NCBI GenBank assembly: GCA_002720865.1
Contig: PBIO01000014.1
Location: 865,769-929,768, forward strand
Direction of reading: 5' to 3'
DNA from: Halobacteriovorax sp.
GTDB taxonomy: Bacteria > Bdellovibrionota > Bacteriovoracia > Bacteriovoracales > Bacteriovoracaceae
Length of the DNA stretch: 64,000 bases
The first letter of the stretch is position 1. Each line of letters starts with the position of its first letter. Below the pieces are notes generated by a model. The model was not told the origin of the DNA. It worked only from the letters and a program-made list of their open reading frames with translations, and made no database searches. Positions 35,838 to 45,003 of this stretch are shown one piece after another. Both the position numbers and the translations under genes were made by a program.

Positions 35838-37342
35838 TCTGGCGATAAGTCTTCTCCAGATTCTTTTTCATCAGGAGTATCAATAATATTAATATCCTGA
35901 TCTGGTTTTACCTCTTTAAGCGATACCATTGGGCCATGGAATGTTTTGTATTTTGTTTTAAGTTCGCTGACAAGAGCAGAAAGTTCACCTTCAAGTTCAT
36001 CTTCTGACAAAAACGGAGCTTGAACTTCGACAAATTTATTCCCTGTTGCCCATATCCCTCGGCCTTTAACATCTGGAAGACTTAATGCTTTTTTATTACC
36101 AAGGACTGTCATAGAGCCTTGGAGAGTATTCATTTTAAAACACATTCGACCACCAATATTTTCTTGAACCTTTGTATCAATGGTTTCTTTTGTCACTTTT
36201 TGTGTAGCCAAAATTAAATGGATACCTGCAGCCCGTGAAAGTTTAATTAATTCATCTGTCAATTCTCTGGCCTCTTCAATTAATCTATTTTTTGAAGAAT
36301 TAGATTTTGATTTCGTATAGAGAACAGAAGCTTCATCTACACCGATGATAATCTTATCAATCTTATGCTTTTTAGGGTCTATCTCCTTTAACTTGTGCTT
36401 TTCCATATAGGTAAATCGTCGATCCATCTCGTCCTTGAGGTTTTTAAGAACTGTGACAGCACCTTCTTCTGTTTTGATAACTCTGACATTAGGAAGGTCT
36501 TCAAAAGGCCTCATCTCAACCCCTTTTTTCAAATCTAAAAGGTAGAGCTGTAAGTTGTTAGTGGATTTTAATAGAGAAACTAAAACCTGTTTAAAGAAAA
36601 CACTTTTCCCACCCCCTGTTGTCCCTGCAATGAGCATATGGGGCAAGGTCGCTATATCTTGAGTTAAAAAGCCTCCAAGAGATTCGCCAATAGTAAAAGT
36701 GTATGGACGAATATTCTCTTCTTCACATTCGTAGTAACTAACTTTTGATGGTAATGATTTGGTCGTAAGATGAAATTCGATAAACTTAGGGTTTTTACAA
36801 GGTTTAATTACTTCAACTATTTGGCCAAGAGCAGAGGTGAGATCGTTAGTTTTTCCTGTGTAACGATCAACTCCAATTCCTTCGGACTTTAAAATAACCT
36901 TTGTTTTAAATTCATCAACCTCTACAACCCTTATCACTTTGGGAGGCGATCCATTGCCTGCCTTCATGGATAAGAAATCAAAATCTTTTTGATATGCCTT
37001 AATCTTTTTGTATTCTCGTAATCCATACAGAGGAAAAGAAAAGAATATTCCCAACAAGGAGAAGGATATGAAGTAAAAGAGCCAAGGCATCTTGACTAGA
37101 AAAGCGATTACTCCCTGAGTAAAGGCAAATGGTAAGACTTTGCTACTGATAACGAGGAAATCGTAATTATAAGTCAGTGAAAATGTCACCATTAAGAAAA
37201 ATATAAAATTAAACCATAACTTAAATGACTTAACCTCAAACTTTTTCAATCCATGGTAGGATATATCAAAATATATCCCACATAACTTTCCAATTGCAGT
37301 GAACAGCTTTTCTGCTGTCTTATTCGTACTATTATTTTTCAT
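35834..37342 (-). CDS. FtsK/SpoIIIE-type DNA translocase (conjugative coupling protein)
   Basis: 502 aa. Two N-terminal transmembrane regions (about 40-65 and 80-108). The motor domain starts near 220 with Walker A GTTGGGKS (near residue 240), LYLLDLKKGVEM, Walker B-like IIIGVDEASVLYT, and LILATQKVTKETID. It is FtsK-like rather than VirD4-like, as in ICEBs1-type elements where it acts as the coupling protein. It lies 1 bp after the VirB10-like gene. Confidence 0.88.
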   Translation of the reverse strand: MKNNSTNKTAEKLFTAIGKLCGIYFDISYHGLKKFEVKSFKLWFNFIFFLMVTFSLTYNYDFLVISSKVLPFAFTQGVIAFLVKMPWLFYFISFSLLGIFFSFPLYGLREYKKIKAYQKDFDFLSMKAGNGSPPKVIRVVEVDEFKTKVILKSEGIGVDRYTGKTNDLTSALGQIVEVIKPCKNPKFIEFHLTTKSLPSKVSYYECEEENIRPYTFTIGESLGGFLTQDIATLPHMLIAGTTGGGKSVFFKQVLVSLLKSTNNLQLYLLDLKKGVEMRPFEDLPNVRVIKTEEGAVTVLKNLKDEMDRRFTYMEKHKLKEIDPKKHKIDKIIIGVDEASVLYTKSKSNSSKNRLIEEARELTDELIKLSRAAGIHLILATQKVTKETIDTKVQENIGGRMCFKMNTLQGSMTVLGNKKALSLPDVKGRGIWATGNKFVEVQAPFLSEDELEGELSALVSELKTKYKTFHGPMVSLKEVKPDQDINIIDTPDEKESGEDLSPE

Positions 37343-37343
37343 G

Positions 37344-38261
37344 TTAATCCTTTTTAACGATTAGTGGTGAAATTAAGGAGATGATTAAATCACCCCCTGC
37401 TTCAACTGTGACATAGGCTTTCTCGGCCGATTGCTCTTGTGCCTGCCTTGCCGCTTCCATTCCTGAAACTGTCGATACACCATGAAGGAGAGCATTTTTC
37501 ATTGTGGCCTTCGGAGTAATTGCTCCGCTCTCTCCAAGTGCTTTCTTTTCTGTGAGAACTTCTGTCATACCTGAAACCATGCTAAGACCGAGTGTGGTAG
37601 CGATGCGTATTCCCGCTGTTCCGTGATAGTCACCTAATATTCCTGTTGAATAATCTTCTGGATTAAGTGCCTGCGCATTAATTTCAATTTCGCGACCACT
37701 TGGAAGAACTGCTTTTACAAAAGTAAGGAAAACTTTTTCACCGCTTCCTGTATATTTAACAGTTCCAAGAAGCATGGTGTCTTTTGGGAGCTTATTCTTG
37801 CCTTTAAATGATCCTCCATAGGGAAGTAATACTTTAATGAACTTGTTAAGATCACGCGTATCAATTGTGCTAACTAGTTTTCCAATAAAGTTAGTTCCTG
37901 TTGGTATTGAGCCTTCATGTGTGGGCAAATCTGATCTTGTAATGATTTGTTTGGCCATGAGTTTAATATTTGGAATTGATCGGCTACGAGTTCTTGTTCT
38001 GCGAGTGCTTCCGCTTTGAGTCCCATTTTTTATACCACCATCAATTTTTCCAGTGCGATCAATAGATATTTCTTCTTCATGAAAACGCTCTGTGTTTATT
38101 AATGATTGATCGACCTGCTTTACAATGGCAGTATTCTCGGCTTTTCCAAATACTTGGGCCAATATAATTGCGATTATAATAAAGAAGGTACTGGCAATGC
38201 TAAGGTTCTTTTTATTGAGTGTAGCCTTGCCATCTGATTCAATTAAAAATGCCGATTTCAA
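37344..38261 (-). CDS. VirB10/TrbI-like T4SS protein
   Basis: 305 aa. One N-terminal transmembrane helix (about 22-40), an Arg/Ser/Thr-rich linker (TRRTRTRSRS), then a beta-rich domain (GTNFIGKLVSTID; PKDTMLLGTVKYTGSGEKVF; LPSGREIEINAQAL). This matches the VirB10/TraB C-terminal pattern of repeated PxGT-like and surface strands. VirB10 spans both membranes and gates the channel. Order and spacing (20 bp after the VirB9-like gene) support this. Confidence 0.75.
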   Translation of the reverse strand: MKSAFLIESDGKATLNKKNLSIASTFFIIIAIILAQVFGKAENTAIVKQVDQSLINTERFHEEEISIDRTGKIDGGIKNGTQSGSTRRTRTRSRSIPNIKLMAKQIITRSDLPTHEGSIPTGTNFIGKLVSTIDTRDLNKFIKVLLPYGGSFKGKNKLPKDTMLLGTVKYTGSGEKVFLTFVKAVLPSGREIEINAQALNPEDYSTGILGDYHGTAGIRIATTLGLSMVSGMTEVLTEKKALGESGAITPKATMKNALLHGVSTVSGMEAARQAQEQSAEKAYVTVEAGGDLIISLISPLIVKKD

Positions 38262-38281
38262 ACTTTCCTTTAATTTTGGAA

Positions 38282-38992
38282 TTATAGAAATTTCCTAGAA
38301 ATGATTGTCTTTTTAACATCATCTTTATTGAATAATTGCAGACTAAACCCTTCTTTTTTCTTTAAGTTAAAAAAAATTCGTCCCTTGATTCCTAAATTCT
38401 TTTCAATCCTTTGGCTTGAGAAAATCAATCTCTGCTTCGGTAATTTAATTTTTGAGCGAGTAAGAAATAAATCAACATCGTTAATGCTGATGATTTTCTT
38501 CCCTTCATTGAAAAGTCTAAAATCAAGAACGTAAAATTTAGGTTTAAGCTCTGTGACTTTTTCAAGGTAGCAAGTCAGCTTAGATTTAAGTTTAATGCTC
38601 CTTTTAATCGTCTTTACCGAAAGATTAACTCTTTTTTTTCTTTTCATCTTCGAGGATTTCCACAGAACATTTACGAGGTCATCATATTGGTTGTAATTAC
38701 CTGCCTTTAGAATAAATCCAAAAGTATGATATTCACCGTAAACAAATAAATTTGTCTTAACTGGGCCCTGTGGCTGTATGGTTATATCATTACCAATGAA
38801 TTCAACATTAAAGTAATTTTGATTTCCAACGACGACTTTCTTAGGAGTTTCCCTAAATCTCAAAACTGTAGATTGTCCTAGCTTTAGATGAATTGTTCTC
38901 ATCTCTTTTGATGATACTTGGATCGTTCTAATGTTTCCTGCAAAGGCTGACTCAATCAGCAATAGTAATCCGAAAATTGTTAATAACTTCAT
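38282..38992 (-). CDS. VirB9/TraK-like T4SS protein
   Basis: 236 aa with a signal peptide (LLTIFGLLLLIESAFA). N-terminal beta-rich region (STVLRFRETPKKVVVGNQNY; TIQPQGPVKTNLFVYGEYHT) resembles TraK/secretin-like N domains and VirB9. A basic linker (KMKRKKRVNLSVKT) follows, then another beta domain. It would form part of the outer-membrane core complex with the VirB10-like protein. The assignment rests on fold pattern and gene order. Confidence 0.65.
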   Translation of the reverse strand: MKLLTIFGLLLLIESAFAGNIRTIQVSSKEMRTIHLKLGQSTVLRFRETPKKVVVGNQNYFNVEFIGNDITIQPQGPVKTNLFVYGEYHTFGFILKAGNYNQYDDLVNVLWKSSKMKRKKRVNLSVKTIKRSIKLKSKLTCYLEKVTELKPKFYVLDFRLFNEGKKIISINDVDLFLTRSKIKLPKQRLIFSSQRIEKNLGIKGRIFFNLKKKEGFSLQLFNKDDVKKTIISRKFL

Positions 38993-39574
38993 CTATTTAA
39001 CCTCGTGTTCTATTAGGCCATTTACATAAAGCCCTAATGGGTTCCATTTATTAGGAGTGTCCTTAATTATTTGCAATGAGATTTGTGTCACCGAAATAAA
39101 AGGAACTCCCTTTAAACGAATAATCCTGTCAAATTGAGAGACGACTTCTTTGTCTGTAACTGATACTTTGATATTTCCAACATACTGACGATATTCGGGT
39201 ACTGGTTTTGATTTCTTTTTTGTTTTTCTCTTAATGAGATTCAAAAAGTCATCAGTAACAAAAGGGTGAATATTATTCAGCATTATTTTCTTATCGAGCT
39301 TCTCCCATTCATAATTGGCCTTAATAAAAGTTGTAACAAACTTTTTAATTTCATTTTTGCTAATATCGGCCGTTTTCCTTGTCGAGGTAAACCTTTCAAT
39401 GTTTTCACCTGTCTTTTCTATGACAACTGGCGGTAGAGTTGCCACATAGGCCAGAATTGAAAGTGTAAACAGTAGGCATCCTGTCAATGAGAAGCATATA
39501 ACTTTGTAGCTATAAGCAATTCGATTTAAAGCAAGCCATTGACCTCTTGCACTTATCTTATTTAGTTGGGTCAT
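38993..39574 (-). CDS. VirB8/TraE-like T4SS protein
   Basis: 193 aa from ATG 39574, chosen because AGGAG lies 7 bp before it. A cytoplasmic N terminus, one transmembrane helix (about 22-45), then a periplasmic alpha+beta domain (ISKNEIKKFVTTFIKANYEW; QYVGNIKVSVTDKEVVSQFD; VTQISLQIIKDTPNKWNPLG). The final NPLG motif is shared with VirB8/TraE-like proteins. It starts within the end of the VirB6-like gene and stops directly before the VirB9-like gene. Confidence 0.75.
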   Translation of the reverse strand: MTQLNKISARGQWLALNRIAYSYKVICFSLTGCLLFTLSILAYVATLPPVVIEKTGENIERFTSTRKTADISKNEIKKFVTTFIKANYEWEKLDKKIMLNNIHPFVTDDFLNLIKRKTKKKSKPVPEYRQYVGNIKVSVTDKEVVSQFDRIIRLKGVPFISVTQISLQIIKDTPNKWNPLGLYVNGLIEHEVK

Positions 39575-40526
39575 CTTTATTACTCCTATTGTTAAAATCA
39601 ACTTTAATGACATTTTTGGGTAATCCTGCCGGTGGTGTAGTTTTCATTTTTTGCGAGAAATGACTTCTCGCTTGTGTTAGCCCTGATTTCATTCCGGTGC
39701 CCATACGATTAAACCCGTTTGCAGTTCCTTGCATCGTTCCTTTACCAACTCGTCGACCTTGTTTTTTTGCAAATTCAGTTACGACTTTTCCTGTTGCAAA
39801 AGTGGGAGCAGCAGCAAGTGCCGAAGCCGCACCAGACATTCCATCATTGATTAATGATTTAGTGGTAAATGGAATAAAGAGCATTGAAAGACCAATGCAG
39901 AGGTTAACTAAGATACTGGTAAGAAAGTTATCCCAATCTCCAACCGCTGGGCTTGTTGCAAGCTTTAAGAGCATAACTCCTAAAATTGACCACAATATTT
40001 TCCAAGTAACGACATTGATTAAACCTTTATAAAGATTAGAGGTTACAAATGACGTTCTCCCTGAAATATACATCAGAATCATTAGAGGGGAGCATACATA
40101 AAGAACTGACCAGACAAAATGAACTAAAACATTGGCCACAAAAACACCAACGTAGGCAATTATGTAAGAGAGTAAATTTAAAATAAAAATTACAGCTTCT
40201 CTAAATTTTAACCAACTAACCTCAGATTCATTATAGTTTTGTTCTAAGTGTTTCATTAAATCACTTAATTGAGTTAATCCATGAATTCTGTTTGCTACTC
40301 CATCACCAACCATTGCTATAGCGTTGATACATTGGTCAAATGAAATTAACAAAATTATTGAGATTACAACTCGTTTAAGAATTGCCGAAACATTTGGATT
40401 TCCTTCTGGGAGTTTAAAAAATTCTAATATGATCGTTATGAGTGTAAATGGAACGATTAATATCCAGTACAGCTCTTGCATATTAGCATTTAACTCCTTA
40501 CACACCTCTGGAAGGTACTCAAACAT
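39558..40526 (-). CDS. VirB6/TrbL-like polytopic T4SS protein
   Basis: 322 aa. Five or more hydrophobic segments between residues 18 and 225, including the long ILNLLSYIIAYVGVFVANVL and the ICSPLMIL-like VCSPLMILMYISG. A soluble Gly/Lys-rich C terminus follows (GRRVGKGTMQGTANGFNRMG). This matches VirB6/TrbL inner-membrane channel proteins. Overlaps: 1 bp with the VirB5-like gene before it and 17 bp with the VirB8-like gene after it. Confidence 0.78.
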   Translation of the reverse strand: MFEYLPEVCKELNANMQELYWILIVPFTLITIILEFFKLPEGNPNVSAILKRVVISIILLISFDQCINAIAMVGDGVANRIHGLTQLSDLMKHLEQNYNESEVSWLKFREAVIFILNLLSYIIAYVGVFVANVLVHFVWSVLYVCSPLMILMYISGRTSFVTSNLYKGLINVVTWKILWSILGVMLLKLATSPAVGDWDNFLTSILVNLCIGLSMLFIPFTTKSLINDGMSGAASALAAAPTFATGKVVTEFAKKQGRRVGKGTMQGTANGFNRMGTGMKSGLTQARSHFSQKMKTTPPAGLPKNVIKVDFNNRSNKDDPTK

Positions 40527-41224
40527 CAGAATTTAAGTAATTTCATACTTCCATCAAAGTTTTTTAGGTTACTTTTAATGTCACTATTAATTTTATTAAA
40601 ATGACCTACGCTATCTTTTCCTGCCTTGTTATTCATCGCTAAATTCTCACCTTGAAGTTTTAAAATCTGTCCATTTATACGCAGTAATTGATTCAGAGTG
40701 TGAAGGATTTTAGAGTTTGTTTCTGCCGTCATTCTTGCGGCTCCCTTTGGAGAGGCGCGTCTACTTTGAATAGAAACTCTATTTGCGTTTTCTTCCTGCT
40801 TTTGAGCGTACTTTTTAATATTACTGGCCATCTTAATACTTTCAGCAACACTTTGATCGTGAAGCATGTGCAGTGCTGCTTCATCTGACTTTGGAATTGC
40901 GCCGTAAACTTTTGTAACGGTGTTAAAGGCTTTTTGAAAATTATGAATTTCTGATAAAATACGCTCATCTATAATAGGGAGTGAGTTTAAAAGACCCAAT
41001 GAATTTTCAAGACCAGAATTTATTAACCTGATGTACTGATCTCTATTTCTTGCCGTGTCTACCATTGATTTTAGCTGTTGATAGCGTTTAATGTTTTCAG
41101 CCAAGATTTTTACTAAGTATGGGATTTGCGCCCATCCTGCACCACCATCACCCCAAAAAGAATAAGAGGCTGACGTATGGAAAATTAGCAAAAAACTAAC
41201 AAGTACAACTTTTACTTTTTTTAT
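40526..41224 (-). CDS. VirB5/TrbJ-like periplasmic protein with probable AUA start
   Basis: About 232 aa if translation starts at ATA 41224; 221 aa if it starts at TTG 41191. From ATA the first residues read (M)KKVKVVLVSFLLIFHTSAS, a complete signal peptide that the TTG start would truncate. AGGAGG ends 4 nt before the ATA, and the ATA overlaps the VirB4-like stop as ATAA, mirroring the ATGA couplings elsewhere here. The mature protein is helical with long coiled segments (SMVDTARNRDQYIRLINSGL; KKYAQKQEENANRVSIQSRR), as in TrbJ/VirB5 minor pilus proteins. Confidence 0.65.
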   Translation of the reverse strand: MKKVKVVLVSFLLIFHTSASYSFWGDGGAGWAQIPYLVKILAENIKRYQQLKSMVDTARNRDQYIRLINSGLENSLGLLNSLPIIDERILSEIHNFQKAFNTVTKVYGAIPKSDEAALHMLHDQSVAESIKMASNIKKYAQKQEENANRVSIQSRRASPKGAARMTAETNSKILHTLNQLLRINGQILKLQGENLAMNNKAGKDSVGHFNKINSDIKSNLKNFDGSMKLLKF

Positions 41225-43635
41225 GCTGCCTCCTTTTCGCCATATGCGAGTTTTTTTAATATTTGGATTGTTTCTAACTTTGGAAACTTAGATTTCATGG
41301 CCTCTATTTGTGCTTTGTCATGTCCATCTGTAGTACATATCCAATAGCTAAGTGGATCAGGAATTAGCCTTAACACAATTTTTCTTTCATCCTGCATATA
41401 CAGAAACTCTGAATATTCACCCTTCACTAATTCAAGACTTTTAACCACCGCCGTTTCATCCTCAGTGAAGTCCATTGTTTTCTGGAAATCTTCCCAATCA
41501 ATTTTTCTCTGCCTTAGAATGAAGATGCTACTAGTATTAGGAAAAACAGCATTCTTTATTTCTTGATTATTTAAAAAATCTTTATAGTTTTGGCTGATAC
41601 ACCAAATACCGCCATTAAATTTTCTAAATGTTCTATAGGCCTCCATAGTGAAACTTAATCCACTTTTTGTTTCAAAGAGTTTCCATGCCTCATCAATAAT
41701 CAGTAAGTAAGGTTTTGACGTATCTTTTGCAGCTTCATTCTTAATAAAGTCCGTAAAGAGAAGTAAAAAGACATTTTGAAGGTCAGAGTAAGTATCTAAT
41801 CCTTTCATTTCAATGGTAATCAAGTCCTTTGAAACGGTGACATTACTTTGGCCATCTAACATTCGCCCATAGGCGGTATTACCCGTCCAAGAATATAGAA
41901 TTTCTGCATATTTCTTAATCTCTGGATTTCGATGCTTTTCTAAAACTGATTTGTAATCACTGAGAGTAGGTGTCTTTCCGTAGTTCTTATCGTAAGTCAT
42001 GAATATAGATTCTTCTAAAAGAGCCTTGTCTCTTTTTGGTAAGCCATTAGAGTCATCATCCTTTAGTATTGATTCAAGTGCAGCAAGAATGAGCTTAACC
42101 TTTGAGGTCGAAGGAGACTTTTCTCCGTTCAAATCAAACATATTAAGACAAATTTTTGAATCAATATTTAAATCAATAAATTCACCACCAAGAACTTCAA
42201 GTAATCTTTGTGAAGAGGCACCGTTGTCGATCCATACAATTTTAGGAGTAGGTTTCTGTCCATAAAATTGAAGCATTAACTGGCAGATGGTAAAACTTTT
42301 TCCTGCACCAGAACCACCAAAGATTAGACCATTCCAGTTAGGTAGCTCCTTTGCAAATGGATCTAACGCAAATAAAGAATAATCCCTAGTTGGAATTAAG
42401 CAGACAGGAGTTTTGTTTCCTTGCCAGTTTCCATATACAGGACAGAGATGACTAGCATTAGAGCTTTTGACCTTTTTATCTCTAAGTCCACTACAAACTC
42501 CAGGGGCAGAACCCAAAAATGCATCAATGGAAGGAAAGGTTTCAACAAGGCCTTCACTTTGATTAAGGGCCTTAAAAGCCTTTAAGAGAGAATCAGTTTT
42601 ATTATCCAGTTCCTCAAGACTTTCATCCCAGATAGTGACACTTAAATTCATCGAAACAAGTTTTTCTGAACCATCTAACAACTCACGAATTAACTCTTCA
42701 ATTTGTCCAAGCTTACTCTCTGACTCAAGATCGGATACATTTTTGCTTCCTGATGCCATTGAGTGAGCAATTCTTCTTTGAAGTTGTAACCTTTCTAGCT
42801 CTTTCTTCTGGTCTTCAATCTTTATTCCTTGAGATAGCCAAAAGTGAAAAGAAAGTTTGGTAAACTCATGAATCATTGCAGAGTAAGTCACTCCTTCGGG
42901 AAGAATACCCAATGTTATGATTCTAAACTTCTTTTTTCCAATTTCTATATGACCCTTTGAGTACGAAGTATCAGTCAGGGCCACTTGTTCACTAAAATTA
43001 GGAGCCAAGTATAAACTTTCATCTCTATAATTAGGAATACCCAATTTTTCAACTCGATCTAAGTTGAAATACTCAAAACATATTTTATGCCACTCTGTCG
43101 GCAGTAATGTTTTTGGATTTAAGCTACAGTGATTAAGTGCATTTTCGATCTGTCTACTTGACCTTAAAAATTTCTTTTTAAAAGCTTCATACTCAGTCTT
43201 AAATATTGGTTCATACTTTTTTAATGACTCCCAGAATTTATGCTTAGAGTAGTTATGTTTATCACTTCTTACAAAGAGAAAAACTTCACTTTTAAAGTAA
43301 TTTTTATATTCAATATTACTTTTAAAAAATTCTGATCTCGCTTCTTGTATGTCAGCGTAAATAGAAGGGGCATCTTTGCTAACTAATCTGTGTGCGTCAG
43401 TTTCCATTTTGTAGTTAGGGCTTACTCTGTAAAAAAACTGTAAGCTTAATCCTTCTTCAACACCTGTTAGTAGATGCTCTAAACTTAAAGAGAGTTGGTT
43501 GATTTTATCGCTGTCAGTGCAATTAATATCGTACCCTTCAAGTTTATATCCCTTACCGAGGCTTCCATCTTCAAAAACCATTATATCGCCATCAAAGTGC
43601 CAGTAAGGCAGCTTATCTTTTAAACTTAGACTCAT
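41221..43635 (-). CDS. VirB4/TraC-like conjugation ATPase
   Basis: 804 aa. The N-terminal TraC-type domain (1-400) includes LPYWHFDGDIMVFEDGSLGKGY and NQLSLSLEHLL. The ATPase domain has Walker A GGSGAGKS (near residue 440), Walker B LLIIDEAWKLF (near 640) and the C-terminal motif CISQNYKDFL. It powers pilus assembly and transfer in all conjugative T4SS and is the most reliable marker here. It overlaps the VirB3-like gene by 23 bp. Confidence 0.95.
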   Translation of the reverse strand: MSLSLKDKLPYWHFDGDIMVFEDGSLGKGYKLEGYDINCTDSDKINQLSLSLEHLLTGVEEGLSLQFFYRVSPNYKMETDAHRLVSKDAPSIYADIQEARSEFFKSNIEYKNYFKSEVFLFVRSDKHNYSKHKFWESLKKYEPIFKTEYEAFKKKFLRSSRQIENALNHCSLNPKTLLPTEWHKICFEYFNLDRVEKLGIPNYRDESLYLAPNFSEQVALTDTSYSKGHIEIGKKKFRIITLGILPEGVTYSAMIHEFTKLSFHFWLSQGIKIEDQKKELERLQLQRRIAHSMASGSKNVSDLESESKLGQIEELIRELLDGSEKLVSMNLSVTIWDESLEELDNKTDSLLKAFKALNQSEGLVETFPSIDAFLGSAPGVCSGLRDKKVKSSNASHLCPVYGNWQGNKTPVCLIPTRDYSLFALDPFAKELPNWNGLIFGGSGAGKSFTICQLMLQFYGQKPTPKIVWIDNGASSQRLLEVLGGEFIDLNIDSKICLNMFDLNGEKSPSTSKVKLILAALESILKDDDSNGLPKRDKALLEESIFMTYDKNYGKTPTLSDYKSVLEKHRNPEIKKYAEILYSWTGNTAYGRMLDGQSNVTVSKDLITIEMKGLDTYSDLQNVFLLLFTDFIKNEAAKDTSKPYLLIIDEAWKLFETKSGLSFTMEAYRTFRKFNGGIWCISQNYKDFLNNQEIKNAVFPNTSSIFILRQRKIDWEDFQKTMDFTEDETAVVKSLELVKGEYSEFLYMQDERKIVLRLIPDPLSYWICTTDGHDKAQIEAMKSKFPKLETIQILKKLAYGEKEAA

Positions 43636-43942
43636 TAATCCTCATTTGTTTTAATTTAAAATTCTTTCCTTTATCTCCTGCTGAAAAAACTCCCGAGTTT
43701 GTGTAGTACCTAATAGCGTGAACTAAGAAACTATCAGGTTTATCTCTTTTGACAATAAACAGAACCGCCGCCATTATCGCCGGCACTACAAAAACAAGAT
43801 AAAAACCTATTGCTGTCTGGCCCAAAATTAGATTCATAATCGCTGCAAATAACAGGACAAAAAGAAGATCGTGGATTTCTAGGCCCACGATCTTAAGCTT
43901 TGAATCTAATTTTCTATGTACGATAGATTGACTCAGTTTCAA
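43613..43942 (-). CDS. VirB3-like T4SS membrane protein
   Basis: 109 aa from TTG 43942, chosen because AGGA lies 7 nt before it and because upstream codons run inside the pilin gene. Two hydrophobic segments (about 22-65) follow QSIVHRKLDSKLKIVGLEIH. The C-terminal basic region contains VKRDKPDSFLVHAIRYYTNS, typical of VirB3/TraL-like proteins. It sits between the pilin and VirB4 genes, the expected place for VirB3. Confidence 0.72.
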   Translation of the reverse strand: MKLSQSIVHRKLDSKLKIVGLEIHDLLFVLLFAAIMNLILGQTAIGFYLVFVVPAIMAAVLFIVKRDKPDSFLVHAIRYYTNSGVFSAGDKGKNFKLKQMRINESKFKR

Positions 43943-43943
43943 A

Positions 43944-44255
43944 TTATGATCCTGCGGCTGATTGAAACCAACTGATAATATGAGGGGCCATAAAACCGAC
44001 AATACTACAGACGATAACCATGATGATTCGACCTTTGGCCGCACCATCACCTGTAAGAGCAAGAATCACTGCATAGACAAGACCCAAGACGCTTACTAAA
44101 GGTAAGATGACAGTAATTAACTTATTGGTTAGGCCTTGCATTTTTGATTCAAAGCCACCGCCATATTGTGCAAAAGCAGAATCGGGGAAAAATACCATGA
44201 TGGCAATAAAACCAAACATAATACCCAATGATAAATAATTTGATTTATTAATCAT
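43944..44255 (-). CDS. VirB2/TrbC-like pilin
   Basis: 103 aa. A long signal peptide ends near DSAFAQ, followed by a short exposed segment (YGGGFESKMQGLTNKL) and two hydrophobic helices separated by the loop TGDGAAKGR, the standard VirB2 prepilin layout. ATG overlaps the preceding stop (TAATG). This is the conjugative pilus subunit. Confidence 0.85.
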   Translation of the reverse strand: MINKSNYLSLGIMFGFIAIMVFFPDSAFAQYGGGFESKMQGLTNKLITVILPLVSVLGLVYAVILALTGDGAAKGRIIMVIVCSIVGFMAPHIISWFQSAAGS

Positions 44256-44593
44256 TATTTACCTCCTAGAAGTAGTTTTTTTGTATAAGGTCCAAGAGAC
44301 ATAATTATGTCGCCATTTGTTTGAGAGCTGCTATAACCTTCTCCTACAACTTTTCTTTGATGAAACTTCCCATTCTTTTTTACAACAACTTCAACACGGT
44401 AACTTACTGTCTCATCAGTGGAGTTAAGAGCTTTTAGGTAGTATTGATTGTCTGGGTACATATCAATTTTTAATCTGTATTCTCCAAACTGCTCATCGTG
44501 AAAGGCGACTCCGGCCGGAAAGTATTTATTGCTTTGAGGCTCAAACCAATAAAGTTGAAAAGTTTCGTTTTTTTGTTTATTTGCATTGTTCAT
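44255..44593 (-). CDS. Element-encoded 112-aa protein upstream of pilin gene
   Basis: No signal peptide or membrane segment. Beta-rich sequence (ETFQLYWFEPQSNKYFPAGV; FGEYRLKIDMYPDNQYYLKAL; IIMSLGPYTKKLLLGGK). Translationally coupled to the pilin gene by TAATG. I do not recognise the family. The position at the start of the T4SS run suggests an accessory or regulatory protein. Confidence 0.65.
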   Translation of the reverse strand: MNNANKQKNETFQLYWFEPQSNKYFPAGVAFHDEQFGEYRLKIDMYPDNQYYLKALNSTDETVSYRVEVVVKKNGKFHQRKVVGEGYSSSQTNGDIIMSLGPYTKKLLLGGK

Positions 44594-44651
44594 TTTGTAT
44601 TCTCCAAATTATTTTTCTTATTAAACCGTCCAGTACACGCCAATTTATGCT

Positions 44652-44993
44652 TTACGCGATCCGAAGCTCCTTGTTTTGTTGATCTGATTCAATCATCTCT
44701 CTTAAATTTAAAAGTGCTTTTGTTTTTATTTTAGTGACTTTACTTACTGTAGAGCAGATTGCTCTTGCAATTTCATATTCACAAAAGTTCTCCCAAAAAC
44801 TTAGATAGATAACAACAAACTCATCAGAGGGAAGTTGTGTAACCTTTTCTCTCACTTGATCTTGTTCTCTTTTACTGTATTTTTTAAAAGCAGTAGGTAC
44901 GAAGTTCATTTTTCTTAAATATTCTTGTTCTTGTCTTTTATCTGAAATCTTAATTATTCTTTTTGTTTCCATAGTTATTTCTCTAGCGTCCAT
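44652..44993 (-). CDS. Sigma-70 region-4-like DNA-binding protein
   Basis: 113 aa from ATG 44993, chosen for AAGGAG 6 nt upstream. The C-terminal 65 residues, VTQLPSDEFVVIYLSFWENF then YEIARAI ... SKVTKIKTKALLNLREMI, follow the region-4 pattern of sigma factors (LPxxxxxVIxLxFxExxSxxEIAxxxxxxxxxVxxxxxxAxxxLR). Region 2 is absent. It lies at the head of the conjugation operon and may tune transcription of the element. Confidence in the fold is moderate. Confidence 0.6.
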   Translation of the reverse strand: MDAREITMETKRIIKISDKRQEQEYLRKMNFVPTAFKKYSKREQDQVREKVTQLPSDEFVVIYLSFWENFCEYEIARAICSTVSKVTKIKTKALLNLREMIESDQQNKELRIA

Positions 44994-45003
44994 GACGTTC
45001 TCC

